Positions 41,165-49,415 of a stretch of DNA of 64,000 nt are shown in pieces. This DNA comes from Streptomyces sp. CA-210063 (GTDB lineage: Bacteria > Actinomycetota > Actinomycetes > Streptomycetales > Streptomycetaceae), in the NCBI RefSeq assembly GCF_024612015.1, contig NZ_CP102512.1, positions 7,378,001 to 7,442,000 of the forward strand, in the 5' to 3' direction. Below the pieces are notes generated by a model. The model was not told the DNA's origin, did not search any database, and saw nothing but the letters and a program-made list of their open reading frames with translations. Positions within the stretch are counted from its first letter, which is position 1. Each line of letters starts with the position of its first letter. Position numbers and translations under genes: made by a program.

Positions 41165-42759
41165 CACTCGGTGTCCTCTTCCGTCGCGTGCAGGTAGTGC
41201 TCGAAGAGGTCGCGGAGGTGGGCGCCGTCGCCGTGGCTGAGCAGGGCGCGGGACCAGCGCAGGGCCAGGTGGAGGCGGCCCGCCGTGGAAGCCGTCGTCA
41301 CGGTGAGGCCGCGGGGCATGCGGGCGGGGGCCGAGAACCATACGGCGTGGGCACGGCCGGCTTCCTCGCCGAAGTCCAGCGCGTAGGGGACGCGGCCGAT
41401 GTTGCTGAGGAGGGTGGTCGACGTCCAGGGGGCCGCCGCTCTGCGCAGGCCCCTGGTGAGGGCCGCGCGCCAGGAGACGGGGACCACCGGGGCCGTCAAC
41501 AGGGAGGCGCCGTGGCCCAGTTGGGGCCGCTGGAGGGATTTCAGGGCTCGGGTGCGTTCCGCCGTGCGGCGGAGGAGGGTGGGGAGGGGAGTGTGGGCCG
41601 GGTTCAACTCGGTCGGCGAGAAGGGGACTTCGACCAGGCGGGTGCCGTTGCCTATCGGCATGTCCGTGTCCCTCGGGCGGTCGTCCACGGGCATGGTGAT
41701 GCGGAGGGGGCGGGGGTGGGCGCCGTGTTCCCGGTTCCAGTGGGCGAGCATCAGGGCCGTGGTGACCATGAGCTGGTCGTTCACGGTGTAGGGGGCGGAC
41801 TTCGGGCGGCGGGGGACGGGGAGTTCGGTGACGAGCATGCCGTTGCCGGGGGAGGGCTCGGGGGTGCCGGGGGCCACTCGGGCGGGGCGGGCCCAGTTGG
41901 AGGGGGTCTCCGTTTCGGGTGGGGTGGCCCCCGGGGCATCCGGGGCGTCCGGGGTGGAGGTGGGGCGGACGGGTGGGGCTGTGGGGGAGTTGTCCTTGCC
42001 GCCGTACAGCTCCGCCGCGGTGGCGAGGATGCGGAGGCAGGCGGGGCCGTCGAGGGCGGTGTGGTTGATGGTGAGGAAGAGGACGGTGCCGTTGCTTTGA
42101 GGGCGCCCGGGGGCGGGGTCGGCCGGAGGGTGTTTCCGCTGCTCGGCGGTTCGAGGTGCCGCTGCGCCCACCCTCCCCCACTCTCGGCTTCGCTCGAGCG
42201 GGGGGACCCCCATCGCCCCAGCGGCACGATTGCCCGCAGCTACGTCAGCGGCGGCGGGGTGGGTGGCTGGCCCAGCGGCACGATGGCCAGCAGCTGAGAC
42301 AGCGGACTTGACTGCGTGCCCTACGTCGTCGCACGCCTCGCTGCCCACCGCCGGCCCCGCCCCCGCCACCACCGCCAGACGGATCGGCGGCGACAGCGTC
42401 AGCGGGGGCGCCTCCACCAGGGCCCTGGTCCTGGCGTCCCGCAGCGCGTGCGGACCCGGCGGCAGAAAGGTCACCACCTCCACCTCCGGCTCCGCCGTCA
42501 GCTCCCACTCGTAGCGGCGGCTGTACCAGCGGCCCGGCGCCTCGCGCATGAGGATGCGGGGGTGGCGATGGAGGGCGGTGGTGAAGGCGGTGCGCAGGCG
42601 GTCGGGATCGAGGTGGCCGGGGAGATGGACCTCGATGTGGACGGTCTCGGGTTCCTCCTCCTGGAGGCAGTGGCGGGACACCTCGTCGACCACGGGGAAG
42701 GGGATGCGGACGGGCCCGTGGGCGGCGTCGTCCCGCGCGGGATGGTCCAGCGCCGTCAT
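41164..42759 (-). CDS. Condensation-domain-like acyltransferase with repeat insertion
   Basis: This 531-residue protein has the fold of the non-ribosomal peptide synthetase condensation / PapA5 acyltransferase superfamily. Its active-site motif is NHTALDG (HHxxxDG with the first His as Asn), the central strand block is MVTTALMLAHWNREHGA, and the late STTLLSNIGRVPYALDF is the DFG-like latch. Immediately before the active site, residues about 152-216 are an in-frame dispersed repeat. Inside this operon it could acylate the glycan. The ATG overlaps the AftD-like stop by ATGA. Whether the repeat spoils the fold is unclear; the rest of the frame is intact, which suggests tolerance. Confidence 0.8.
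   Translation of the reverse strand: MTALDHPARDDAAHGPVRIPFPVVDEVSRHCLQEEEPETVHIEVHLPGHLDPDRLRTAFTTALHRHPRILMREAPGRWYSRRYEWELTAEPEVEVVTFLPPGPHALRDARTRALVEAPPLTLSPPIRLAVVAGAGPAVGSEACDDVGHAVKSAVSAAGHRAAGPATHPAAADVAAGNRAAGAMGVPPLERSREWGRVGAAAPRTAEQRKHPPADPAPGRPQSNGTVLFLTINHTALDGPACLRILATAAELYGGKDNSPTAPPVRPTSTPDAPDAPGATPPETETPSNWARPARVAPGTPEPSPGNGMLVTELPVPRRPKSAPYTVNDQLMVTTALMLAHWNREHGAHPRPLRITMPVDDRPRDTDMPIGNGTRLVEVPFSPTELNPAHTPLPTLLRRTAERTRALKSLQRPQLGHGASLLTAPVVPVSWRAALTRGLRRAAAPWTSTTLLSNIGRVPYALDFGEEAGRAHAVWFSAPARMPRGLTVTTASTAGRLHLALRWSRALLSHGDGAHLRDLFEHYLHATEEDTE
42111..42304. repeat. R2 dispersed repeat inside the condensation-fold gene, with a nested insertion
   Basis: It shares CCGCTGCTCGGCGG, TCGAGGTGCCGCTGCGCCCA and CAGCGGCACGATTGCCCGC with the copy in matC. 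A nested element at about 42173-42213 (CTCTCGGCTTCGCTCGAGCG between C and G runs) adds 12 residues net without changing the frame. The tail contains a second partial copy CAGCGGCACGATGGCCAGC. Confidence 0.85.
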
Positions 42760-45700
42760 GCCGGCTCCCCCTTCCCCGTACCGCCGCTTTCCGTACGGCC
42801 GTCGTCCTCCGGAGGTGTCGCCCTGAACTTCGGCTTGGTGAACGGGATTCGCCGGGTCGGGGTGTCCGGGTCCGCCTGCGGGGAGCCGGGCCCGCGCGCG
42901 GAGATCGTCGGGCTCGCGACGGATCCGCCGCCCGCCGGCCCTCCCGGCCCGCCGGGCGCACCCGGTCCGCCGTTCAGCGTCTTGTCCACCCGCCTCCGTC
43001 GCGGCAATGGCGCGGTGGGGGCCTCGGCCCCCGGCGGCACCTCGAACCGCCGCGTCGAGTAGGGCCGTTCGAGCGAGGACTCCACCCCCACCCCGACACT
43101 CACCAGCGCCGCGAACAGGCCGGTCAGCGCAAGGAGTTGGGCCACCGGCCCGAACGCGCCCTCGTCCGCCGCCACCGGCTCGCCCGCCCCGAAGGCGGCG
43201 GCGAGGCCGGCGCCGGCCAGGGCCAGGAAGGCGATCGGCACCAGCAGCGTGTGCCGTTTCCAGGCGAGGAGGGCCAGGAGTGGGACGAGGAGGGCGAAGA
43301 AGCCCGCGATGACGATGCCGACGAGGGTGAGGGCGATCGTGCCCAGCCAGAGGCCGGGGCCCGGCGGGGTGGGCCGGGGCTCGTCGGGGTTGGGCTCCTG
43401 GCGGCGCCAGAGGGCCAGGCCGATGAGGGCCGCGAGGCCCACACCGGCGCCGATCAGGCCGGCCTCATACGTCACCGACGGCTCGTACGACAGCTTGACG
43501 GTGCCGCCCGAACCGCCGGGGATGCGCCAGCCCTGCTGCCAGCCGTCGAGCCGTACCGGGGTCAGCTCGCGGCCGCCCAGCGTGGCCTTCCAGCCGTCGT
43601 TGTAGTTCTCGTACGTCGTCAGGTAGGAGGCCGCGCCGCCGCCGACGGTGAGCTCGCGGCGGTCGCCGAGCCAGTCCCGTATCCCCAGGTCGCGGCCGCC
43701 GGCCGTGGGCTCGGAGAGCGAGCCCCGGGTGAGGGTCACGGCGGTGACGGCCAGGGCGCCGGAGTCCTCGGACTCGAAGGTGTGCCCGTCGGACGCGCCG
43801 AGCTCCAACCCGGCGGCGGCGCGGTCATTCTGGCAGAGCGTCAGATCGATCGAGCGGCGCTCGACCAGGTCCCTTACCGTCCCCCGCGCGCTCGTCTCGT
43901 ACAGCGTCCCGTCCACCTCGACGACCGGGCCCTCGCCGCACGGCAGCTCGAAGTCCCGGGTCGGGGCGGGCTGCGGGGTGCGGTACTGGTCGAGGGCCGG
44001 GACGTACGCCTCCGTGAGGCCGACCGGGAGTTGCAGGTCGTCGTCGGCGACGGGGTTGTGGACGGTCAGGGGGGCCGTCTCGGTGATGGTGATGTCGAGG
44101 CGGTCGGTGGTGATCGGGTCGAAGCGGACCCAGCCGTTCTCGTCGACATCGGCGATGACCGCGCCGTCCGGGGAGCTGATCTCGACCTGCGTCGGGCGGG
44201 TCGACAGTCCGCCCGCCGGGGCCAGGACGAGCGAGTTGACCGGCCACTTGTCGCCCCAGCTGAGGTGGATCGTGGGGTCGTCGCCCGCGATCCACGCCGT
44301 CGTGAGGTCGCCGTCGGTCAGGTTGCGAGGCGAGAGCCCGGCCCCGAGGGAGGCCGTGGATTCGGCGGTCGCCGTCATCCGGGTCTGCTGCTCGGGGGCG
44401 ACCTCGTACAGCAGCCTGTCGAGTTCCTCGCCCGGCACGGGTACGGCCGTCGCCTTCACCGCGTACATCCCCGCCGTGGAGGTGGCGAAGGTGCGGTGCA
44501 GCCCCGGTTCCGTGCCCGTCGGGGAGAGCCCGGTCGGGTCGGCGGCCCGCTGGAGCGAGACCACCTCGGCGGAGGCGTCGGAGCCCTTCGCGTCCGTGGG
44601 CAGCCGCAGCATCCGGGTGACCTTGACGCCGGGGAGGTCGATCTCGGAGAAGCCCGCGCCGACGAGTCCGGTGTGCCGTTCCGCCGAGTCGAGGATCGTG
44701 ATCTTCAGCCAACTGGTCTCGCCGGGACGGACGTTGACGGTCTGCGTGGAGCCGTCGGGCTGGAGGTTCGTGGAACGCGAGCCCCGCTCGGTCTCCACCT
44801 TGATCCGCGTCGGCGCCGACCGCACCCCGTCCTGCGGCAGCGGTGTGACCTCGAACGTCTCCGGGATGTCCTGGCCCCCGTCGAAGTCGATCCGCAGCCA
44901 CTGCCCGTTCGCCGACCCGGCCGCACCCTCCGCCCAGGCCGTGCTCCGGTCGCCGTCGAAGGCGTTCACCGGGTCGTACTGGGGCAGATGGAACAGCCAG
45001 TTGCCGCTCGTGGAGGCGGTGACGGACTTCGCGCCGCGCAGTTCGGCCACCGTCTGATGGCCGAGGCCGGACACCGGCAGGATCTGCTTCGGTTTCTCCC
45101 CCGGGTCCTGCACACTCCCGCTCGGGTTCCGCTCGTTCGCCGTGTACGTGTACGACGTGTTGGCGTTGACCAGGCCGAATCGGGTGTCCGCGCGGCGCAG
45201 CCCGTCGCCGACCACCTGCACGGCCGGGGTGCCGAGGCCGGGGTGGTTGTCGCCGGTCAGCACCGTGGCGCGGTCGCGCAGCTCGGGGTCGGCGGACAGC
45301 GGCAGCAGCGACTCGGGGCCGCCGGAGACGACGGCGGTGTCCGCGATCGCCTTCAGCCCGGCCTGCCCGGGACGCGGCACATCCTCGGCGGGCCGGTAGA
45401 TCTCGACGGCCCGCTGCCGTGCGTACAGCCCCTCGACCTGGAGCGGGGTGCCCTCGGCGATCCGCCCGCCGGTCATCATCGGCCCGAGCCCCGTCACCCG
45501 CTCGTACCCCGACTGCTCCAGGGTCCGCTTCACGGTCGTGGTCGGCACCGAGCCGACCTGGTCGGGGTCCAGGTCATTGCGTACGACGACGTAGTACAGG
45601 CCCGCCCGGCTCAAGTAGTCGGCCAGGCCCGGGACTTCGCCGCCCGTCAGCAGCGCCTGCTCGACGGCGTCCATGGCGCGCCGGTTGCCGGCGGTGCCGA

Positions 45701-47198
45701 AGGGGACGTAGTCGCGCTGCGCCCAGCGGGACTCGGCCAGCACATCGAGCGGCTGGTCGACGGTCGTGCCCCAGGTGTAGATGCCGTGCGCGGTGGCCGG
45801 CACGACCAACGCCCGTGAGTCCGGGGAGTACTTGTCCAGCCAGTCCGCCGTCGCCTGCCAGTACTTGGGCAGCTCCTGGAACGAACCCGGTTGCAGCACC
45901 GACCCGTTGAGGTACGGCCACAGCAGCCCGGGGACGACGAGGACGGCCGCGACGAGCGGTGCGAACCGCCGCCCCCGCACCCGGCGGGCCCCGCGCGCCT
46001 GCGCGGCCACCCCCACCAGATGCGCCAGACCGAGGACGAGCGCGAGCGCCAGCCCCGTCTGGAACTTGTAGATGTTCCGGAAGGGCGCGAGACCCCCGTT
46101 CAGCCAGTCCTGGACCACCCCGTGGAAGGGCGCCCCGAACACGCCGCCGTACCCGGCGAGCGTGATCAGCGCCACCACCAGCACGGTCAGCACCAGCCAC
46201 CGCCGCTCGGGCATGTCCCGCCGCGCGAGCCCGGCCAGACCCAGCCCCGCCGCGAGCGCCGACGACAGAATCACGATCACGGAGGCGGCGACGGACCACC
46301 CGGCCGGCAGCCAGGCCTCACCGAAGTTCAGATACGCCACCCAGTTCCCGGCGCCCCGCAGCGCCTCGGTGGCGGACAGGGTGGCCGTCGTGGTCTGCGA
46401 ACTCTCCACGTACGGAAGGAAGTTCTCCCCGTGGACGCCAAGCAGCAGCAGCGGGATCACCCACCACGCGGTCGCCAGGATCACCCCCGGCACCCACCAG
46501 GCGATCAGCCGCCGCTGCCGTGGCCCCGGCGTCCGGGTGAGCAGATACAGCCCGACGGGCAGCAGCGAAGCCAGGGTCGCGGCCGCGTTGACCCCGCCCA
46601 TGAACGGAATGACGAGCGCCGACCGCAGGGCGGCCACCCGCGCGCTGTACTGCTCGTTCGTCAGCGGCAGCAGCACCCACGGCAGGAAGGCCCCCGGCAG
46701 CGCGGCGGCCGAGGTGGAGCCGACGACGGTGGTGAACACGGGCCACAAGGCATAAGCGCCGGCGGCCAGCAGCCGCGAAGCGGAACTGCCGACCCCCAAC
46801 CGCTCAGCCAGCCGCAACGCACCCCAGAAAGCCACCGACACGATCAGCGACAGCCACAGCCGCTCCGCGAGCCACACCGGCAGCCCGACCAGATCGGTCA
46901 GCCCGTAGTACGGCAGCATCGGCCACAGGTAACCGACGTACTGGTCCTGGATCCCGCCGAATCCGCCCCGGTCGTGCCACAACTGACCGAGATCGGACAC
47001 GAACTGCCAGGGATCGGTCGTGACCCCGAGCTTGGTGTCGAAGGTCTGCCGCCCCGGCTGCGCGATGACCAGCAGCACGAACACCACGGCCCAGAACCCC
47101 AGCAGCCAGCGCCGCGACCGAGGGCCCTCGGGGGGTCCCTCGGTCGTGCCGACCGGCCGTACCGGTGCGGGAGGTGGAGCCTGGACCGTGCTCGTCAT
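42756..47198 (-). CDS. AftD-like giant membrane glycosyltransferase (DUF3367)
   Basis: This 1480-residue protein starts at ATG 47198, overlapping the upstream methyltransferase stop by ATGA. The N-terminal part (about 30-480) has roughly a dozen transmembrane segments and a GT-C-type loop (TTDPWQFVSDLGQLW, DQYVGYLWPMLPYY). It matches the alpha-(1-3)-arabinofuranosyltransferase AftD / DUF3367 family. The large outside portion (about 500-1350) contains two F5/8-type (discoidin-like) sugar-binding modules, seen as VNAFDGDRSTAWAEG and RNLTDGDLTTAWIAGDD. About four more membrane segments lie at the C-terminus. It probably extends or branches a surface polysaccharide using a lipid-linked sugar donor. 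Streptomyces have no mycobacterial arabinogalactan, so the product differs. Confidence 0.88.
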   Translation of the reverse strand: MTSTVQAPPPAPVRPVGTTEGPPEGPRSRRWLLGFWAVVFVLLVIAQPGRQTFDTKLGVTTDPWQFVSDLGQLWHDRGGFGGIQDQYVGYLWPMLPYYGLTDLVGLPVWLAERLWLSLIVSVAFWGALRLAERLGVGSSASRLLAAGAYALWPVFTTVVGSTSAAALPGAFLPWVLLPLTNEQYSARVAALRSALVIPFMGGVNAAATLASLLPVGLYLLTRTPGPRQRRLIAWWVPGVILATAWWVIPLLLLGVHGENFLPYVESSQTTTATLSATEALRGAGNWVAYLNFGEAWLPAGWSVAASVIVILSSALAAGLGLAGLARRDMPERRWLVLTVLVVALITLAGYGGVFGAPFHGVVQDWLNGGLAPFRNIYKFQTGLALALVLGLAHLVGVAAQARGARRVRGRRFAPLVAAVLVVPGLLWPYLNGSVLQPGSFQELPKYWQATADWLDKYSPDSRALVVPATAHGIYTWGTTVDQPLDVLAESRWAQRDYVPFGTAGNRRAMDAVEQALLTGGEVPGLADYLSRAGLYYVVVRNDLDPDQVGSVPTTTVKRTLEQSGYERVTGLGPMMTGGRIAEGTPLQVEGLYARQRAVEIYRPAEDVPRPGQAGLKAIADTAVVSGGPESLLPLSADPELRDRATVLTGDNHPGLGTPAVQVVGDGLRRADTRFGLVNANTSYTYTANERNPSGSVQDPGEKPKQILPVSGLGHQTVAELRGAKSVTASTSGNWLFHLPQYDPVNAFDGDRSTAWAEGAAGSANGQWLRIDFDGGQDIPETFEVTPLPQDGVRSAPTRIKVETERGSRSTNLQPDGSTQTVNVRPGETSWLKITILDSAERHTGLVGAGFSEIDLPGVKVTRMLRLPTDAKGSDASAEVVSLQRAADPTGLSPTGTEPGLHRTFATSTAGMYAVKATAVPVPGEELDRLLYEVAPEQQTRMTATAESTASLGAGLSPRNLTDGDLTTAWIAGDDPTIHLSWGDKWPVNSLVLAPAGGLSTRPTQVEISSPDGAVIADVDENGWVRFDPITTDRLDITITETAPLTVHNPVADDDLQLPVGLTEAYVPALDQYRTPQPAPTRDFELPCGEGPVVEVDGTLYETSARGTVRDLVERRSIDLTLCQNDRAAAGLELGASDGHTFESEDSGALAVTAVTLTRGSLSEPTAGGRDLGIRDWLGDRRELTVGGGAASYLTTYENYNDGWKATLGGRELTPVRLDGWQQGWRIPGGSGGTVKLSYEPSVTYEAGLIGAGVGLAALIGLALWRRQEPNPDEPRPTPPGPGLWLGTIALTLVGIVIAGFFALLVPLLALLAWKRHTLLVPIAFLALAGAGLAAAFGAGEPVAADEGAFGPVAQLLALTGLFAALVSVGVGVESSLERPYSTRRFEVPPGAEAPTAPLPRRRRVDKTLNGGPGAPGGPGGPAGGGSVASPTISARGPGSPQADPDTPTRRIPFTKPKFRATPPEDDGRTESGGTGKGEPA

Positions 47199-48028
47199 GG
47201 TGGACACCGCCGGAGGATGAGGAGGAGGTTCCAGGTGGCGAACTCGCGCAGACCCGGCGCCTTCACGACGGTCTCCGCGAGAAACGGCCAGTAGCGGGAG
47301 CGCGCCGACACGACCGTCACGTCGTCCCGGCCGCGCACCTGCCGCAGAGTGGTTCCGATGTGCACGGCGAAGAGGTTCTCGCCGAGCGTGTGCTTGGCGT
47401 CCTTCCCGGTACGGCGCCGATAACGGGCCCGGGCCCGCTCCGCCCCCAGGTAGTGCCAAGGCGCCCACTCGTGCCCGCCCCAGGGGGACAGCCAGTTCGT
47501 GAACGAGACATAGATCAGCCCGCCGGGCCGCGTCACCCGCACCAGCTCACTGACGAAGGTCGGCGGATCGGCGACATGCTCCAGCACGTTGGAGGTGAAG
47601 GTGACGTCCGCGACGCCGTCCCCGAGCGGCAGCAGATACCCGTCGGCGACGACCGCCCCGTCCGGCGGCTTCGCCCCCAACTCCCGCAGATCCGGCTCGA
47701 AGAGATACGCCTGCGCCCCCCGCCGCCGAAACTCCTCGGTGAAGTACCCGCTGCCCCCGCCGACATCGACGACCGTGCGACCGTCGACGGCCCCGCCGTA
47801 CGCCTCGACCTGATCAACGGCATCACGGGCGAGGAGTGAGTAGCAGTACTCGGGATCGTCCTGCTCCCGAAGGAAGGCCCGAAAGAGGGTGAGAGACCGC
47901 CGAAAAGAGGGATCTTTATAACTGGCTTCGACTGCCGCGCCCCTCAAGGGGCGCGGGGAACTGCGCGACCAGCCACGAACAACCCGCAGTCGCCGTCCGG
48001 TAGTTGTGGCATCCCGTTTCGCGCTCAC
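47195..48028 (-). CDS. Class I SAM methyltransferase with repeat-derived N-terminus
   Basis: This protein has 277 residues if it starts at GTG 48028, whose GTGA overlaps the glycosyltransferase stop. The SAM fold is clear: VVDVGGGSGYFTEEFRRRGA (motif I), AYLFEPDLRELGA, DVTFTSNVLEHVADPPTFVS (motif III) and RPGGLIYVSFTNW. Residues about 11-31 are the dispersed repeat R1 read in frame. The conserved protein begins near EASYKDPSFRRSLTLF. If a downstream start is used, the repeat would be untranslated, but no good start codon with a ribosome site is seen there. It should modify the glycan of this operon. Confidence 0.82.
   Translation of the reverse strand: MSAKRDATTTGRRLRVVRGWSRSSPRPLRGAAVEASYKDPSFRRSLTLFRAFLREQDDPEYCYSLLARDAVDQVEAYGGAVDGRTVVDVGGGSGYFTEEFRRRGAQAYLFEPDLRELGAKPPDGAVVADGYLLPLGDGVADVTFTSNVLEHVADPPTFVSELVRVTRPGGLIYVSFTNWLSPWGGHEWAPWHYLGAERARARYRRRTGKDAKHTLGENLFAVHIGTTLRQVRGRDDVTVVSARSRYWPFLAETVVKAPGLREFATWNLLLILRRCPP
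47934..47995. repeat. R1 short repeat at the methyltransferase 5' end
   Basis: The plus strand reads GCGCCCCTCAAGGGGCGCGG, a perfect stem, then AACTGCGCGACCAGCCACGA and CCCGCAGTCGCCG. The short form lacks the central GCGGCGGAGCCGC core. It lies within the GTG 48028 reading frame. Confidence 0.8.
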
Positions 48029-49176
48029 GGCGTAAAACCCCGCACGGCCTCGGCGGCCACCGCACGAAACTGCCGCACAGTCTGCCCCCACCGATAACGC
48101 GCGGAGCGCTCCCGCGCAGCCTTCCCCATCAGCACCCGCCGATCGGTCGACAACGTCAAAGCGCACCAGGCCGCCGCGAACGACGACTCCCCCCGAGCCA
48201 GCACTCCGGTCTCCCCGTCCACGACGGAATCCCGCAGCCCCGGCACATCGAAGGCGACCGAGGGCGTCTCCCGCACCGCGGCCTCGGTGACGACCAGCCC
48301 CCACCCCTCCACGGCAGACGGGTGAAGCAGCAACCAGGCCGCACACAGCAGCCGATGCTTCTCGGCCTCGGAGACATGCCCCGCGAACTCCACACCGGGC
48401 CCGGCCATCGCTTCCAGCCGCCCCCGCTCGGGCCCGTCGCCGACGATCACGAGCCGTCCGCCCGTGACCGGACGCACCCGCTCCCAGAGCCGCAGCAGCA
48501 GATCGATCCGTTTGTACTCGACGAGTCGGCCCACGGCCACGAACAGCGGCTCGGGCGACCGCTCGGCGCGCGGCCCCGGCTCCTCGACTCCGTTGTGCAC
48601 GACTCGTATCCGTTCCCGCTCCACACCGATCGCGCGGAGCGCGGTGGCCGTGGAGGAGGAGACCGCGACCACGAGGTTGCGACGCTGCGCGACGGTCAGC
48701 GACCAGTGTTCGAGTCTTCGGCCGAGGCGCGCGGCCGGCGCCAGCGGTCCGCCGAACCGCATCTGCCACAGATCCGTGTGCACATGGTTGACCAGGCACA
48801 TCGTCGGACCCCGGTGCCAGAGCGGCGCGAGGTAGGGCATGCCGTTGCAGACCTCGACGAGGAGGTCGCAGTCGCCGACCTGACGGGCGAAGGCCGACTT
48901 GGCGCGCAGATGGTGGCTCAGGTCGCCGCCGGCCGACACGACACGGTAGTCGCGGTAGGCCGCCGGGCCGCCGCACAGCAGGGTGACCTGATGGCCGAGG
49001 CTGGTCAGGCCCCCGGCGAGCCGGTCGACGAGGAGCTCGGAGCCCCCCGCCGCCGGATTGCCGAGGTCACGGCGGGCGAGAAAAACGATCCGGCGAGGCT
49101 GTGGGGAGCCTGCCGACCGGTGCTGGTCAAGGCGTGGAAACGCCTCGACCAGCGAGAACGGCACGTGCTGGGGCAT
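48025..49176 (-). CDS. GT4-family glycosyltransferase
   Basis: This 383-residue enzyme starts at ATG 49176, five bases after GGAG. It has the GT-B fold. The N-terminal RIVFLARRDLGNPAAGGSEL holds the acceptor-binding loop (GG-E), the linker is LFVAVGRLVEYKRIDLLLRL, and the donor site is EGWGLVVTEAAVRETP with the E-x7-E motif. It should transfer a sugar from a nucleotide-activated donor in the cytoplasm. It is the first gene of the eight-gene glycan operon, 240 bases from the DUF3068 gene on the same strand. Confidence 0.9.
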   Translation of the reverse strand: MPQHVPFSLVEAFPRLDQHRSAGSPQPRRIVFLARRDLGNPAAGGSELLVDRLAGGLTSLGHQVTLLCGGPAAYRDYRVVSAGGDLSHHLRAKSAFARQVGDCDLLVEVCNGMPYLAPLWHRGPTMCLVNHVHTDLWQMRFGGPLAPAARLGRRLEHWSLTVAQRRNLVVAVSSSTATALRAIGVERERIRVVHNGVEEPGPRAERSPEPLFVAVGRLVEYKRIDLLLRLWERVRPVTGGRLVIVGDGPERGRLEAMAGPGVEFAGHVSEAEKHRLLCAAWLLLHPSAVEGWGLVVTEAAVRETPSVAFDVPGLRDSVVDGETGVLARGESSFAAAWCALTLSTDRRVLMGKAARERSARYRWGQTVRQFRAVAAEAVRGFTP

Positions 49177-49415
49177 GGGTGCTCCAACTCGTCTCGGGGT
49201 GCGGAACTCAGCGGGGGAGAAGGCAGTTCGCTGTGGGGGATGTTCCGGTTGGAGGGGGTCCGGGTGGGACTTGGGGGTGCTTGGTTTCTTGTAGGTGCTT
49301 GTCGGTGAGGTGTGGGTGGGCTGTGCTCGGGTGGGGTGGACAGTTTTCGCCCCGTCGTTCGAAGCTGCTACTCACCGACGTGACAATTTCCGGGGTTTGT
49401 TGAACTGACGCCCTG

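Noticed and set aside
43137..45818. 893-codon plus-strand frame opposite the AftD-like gene
   Set aside because: It is the antisense shadow of the membrane glycosyltransferase, without motifs or a ribosome site.
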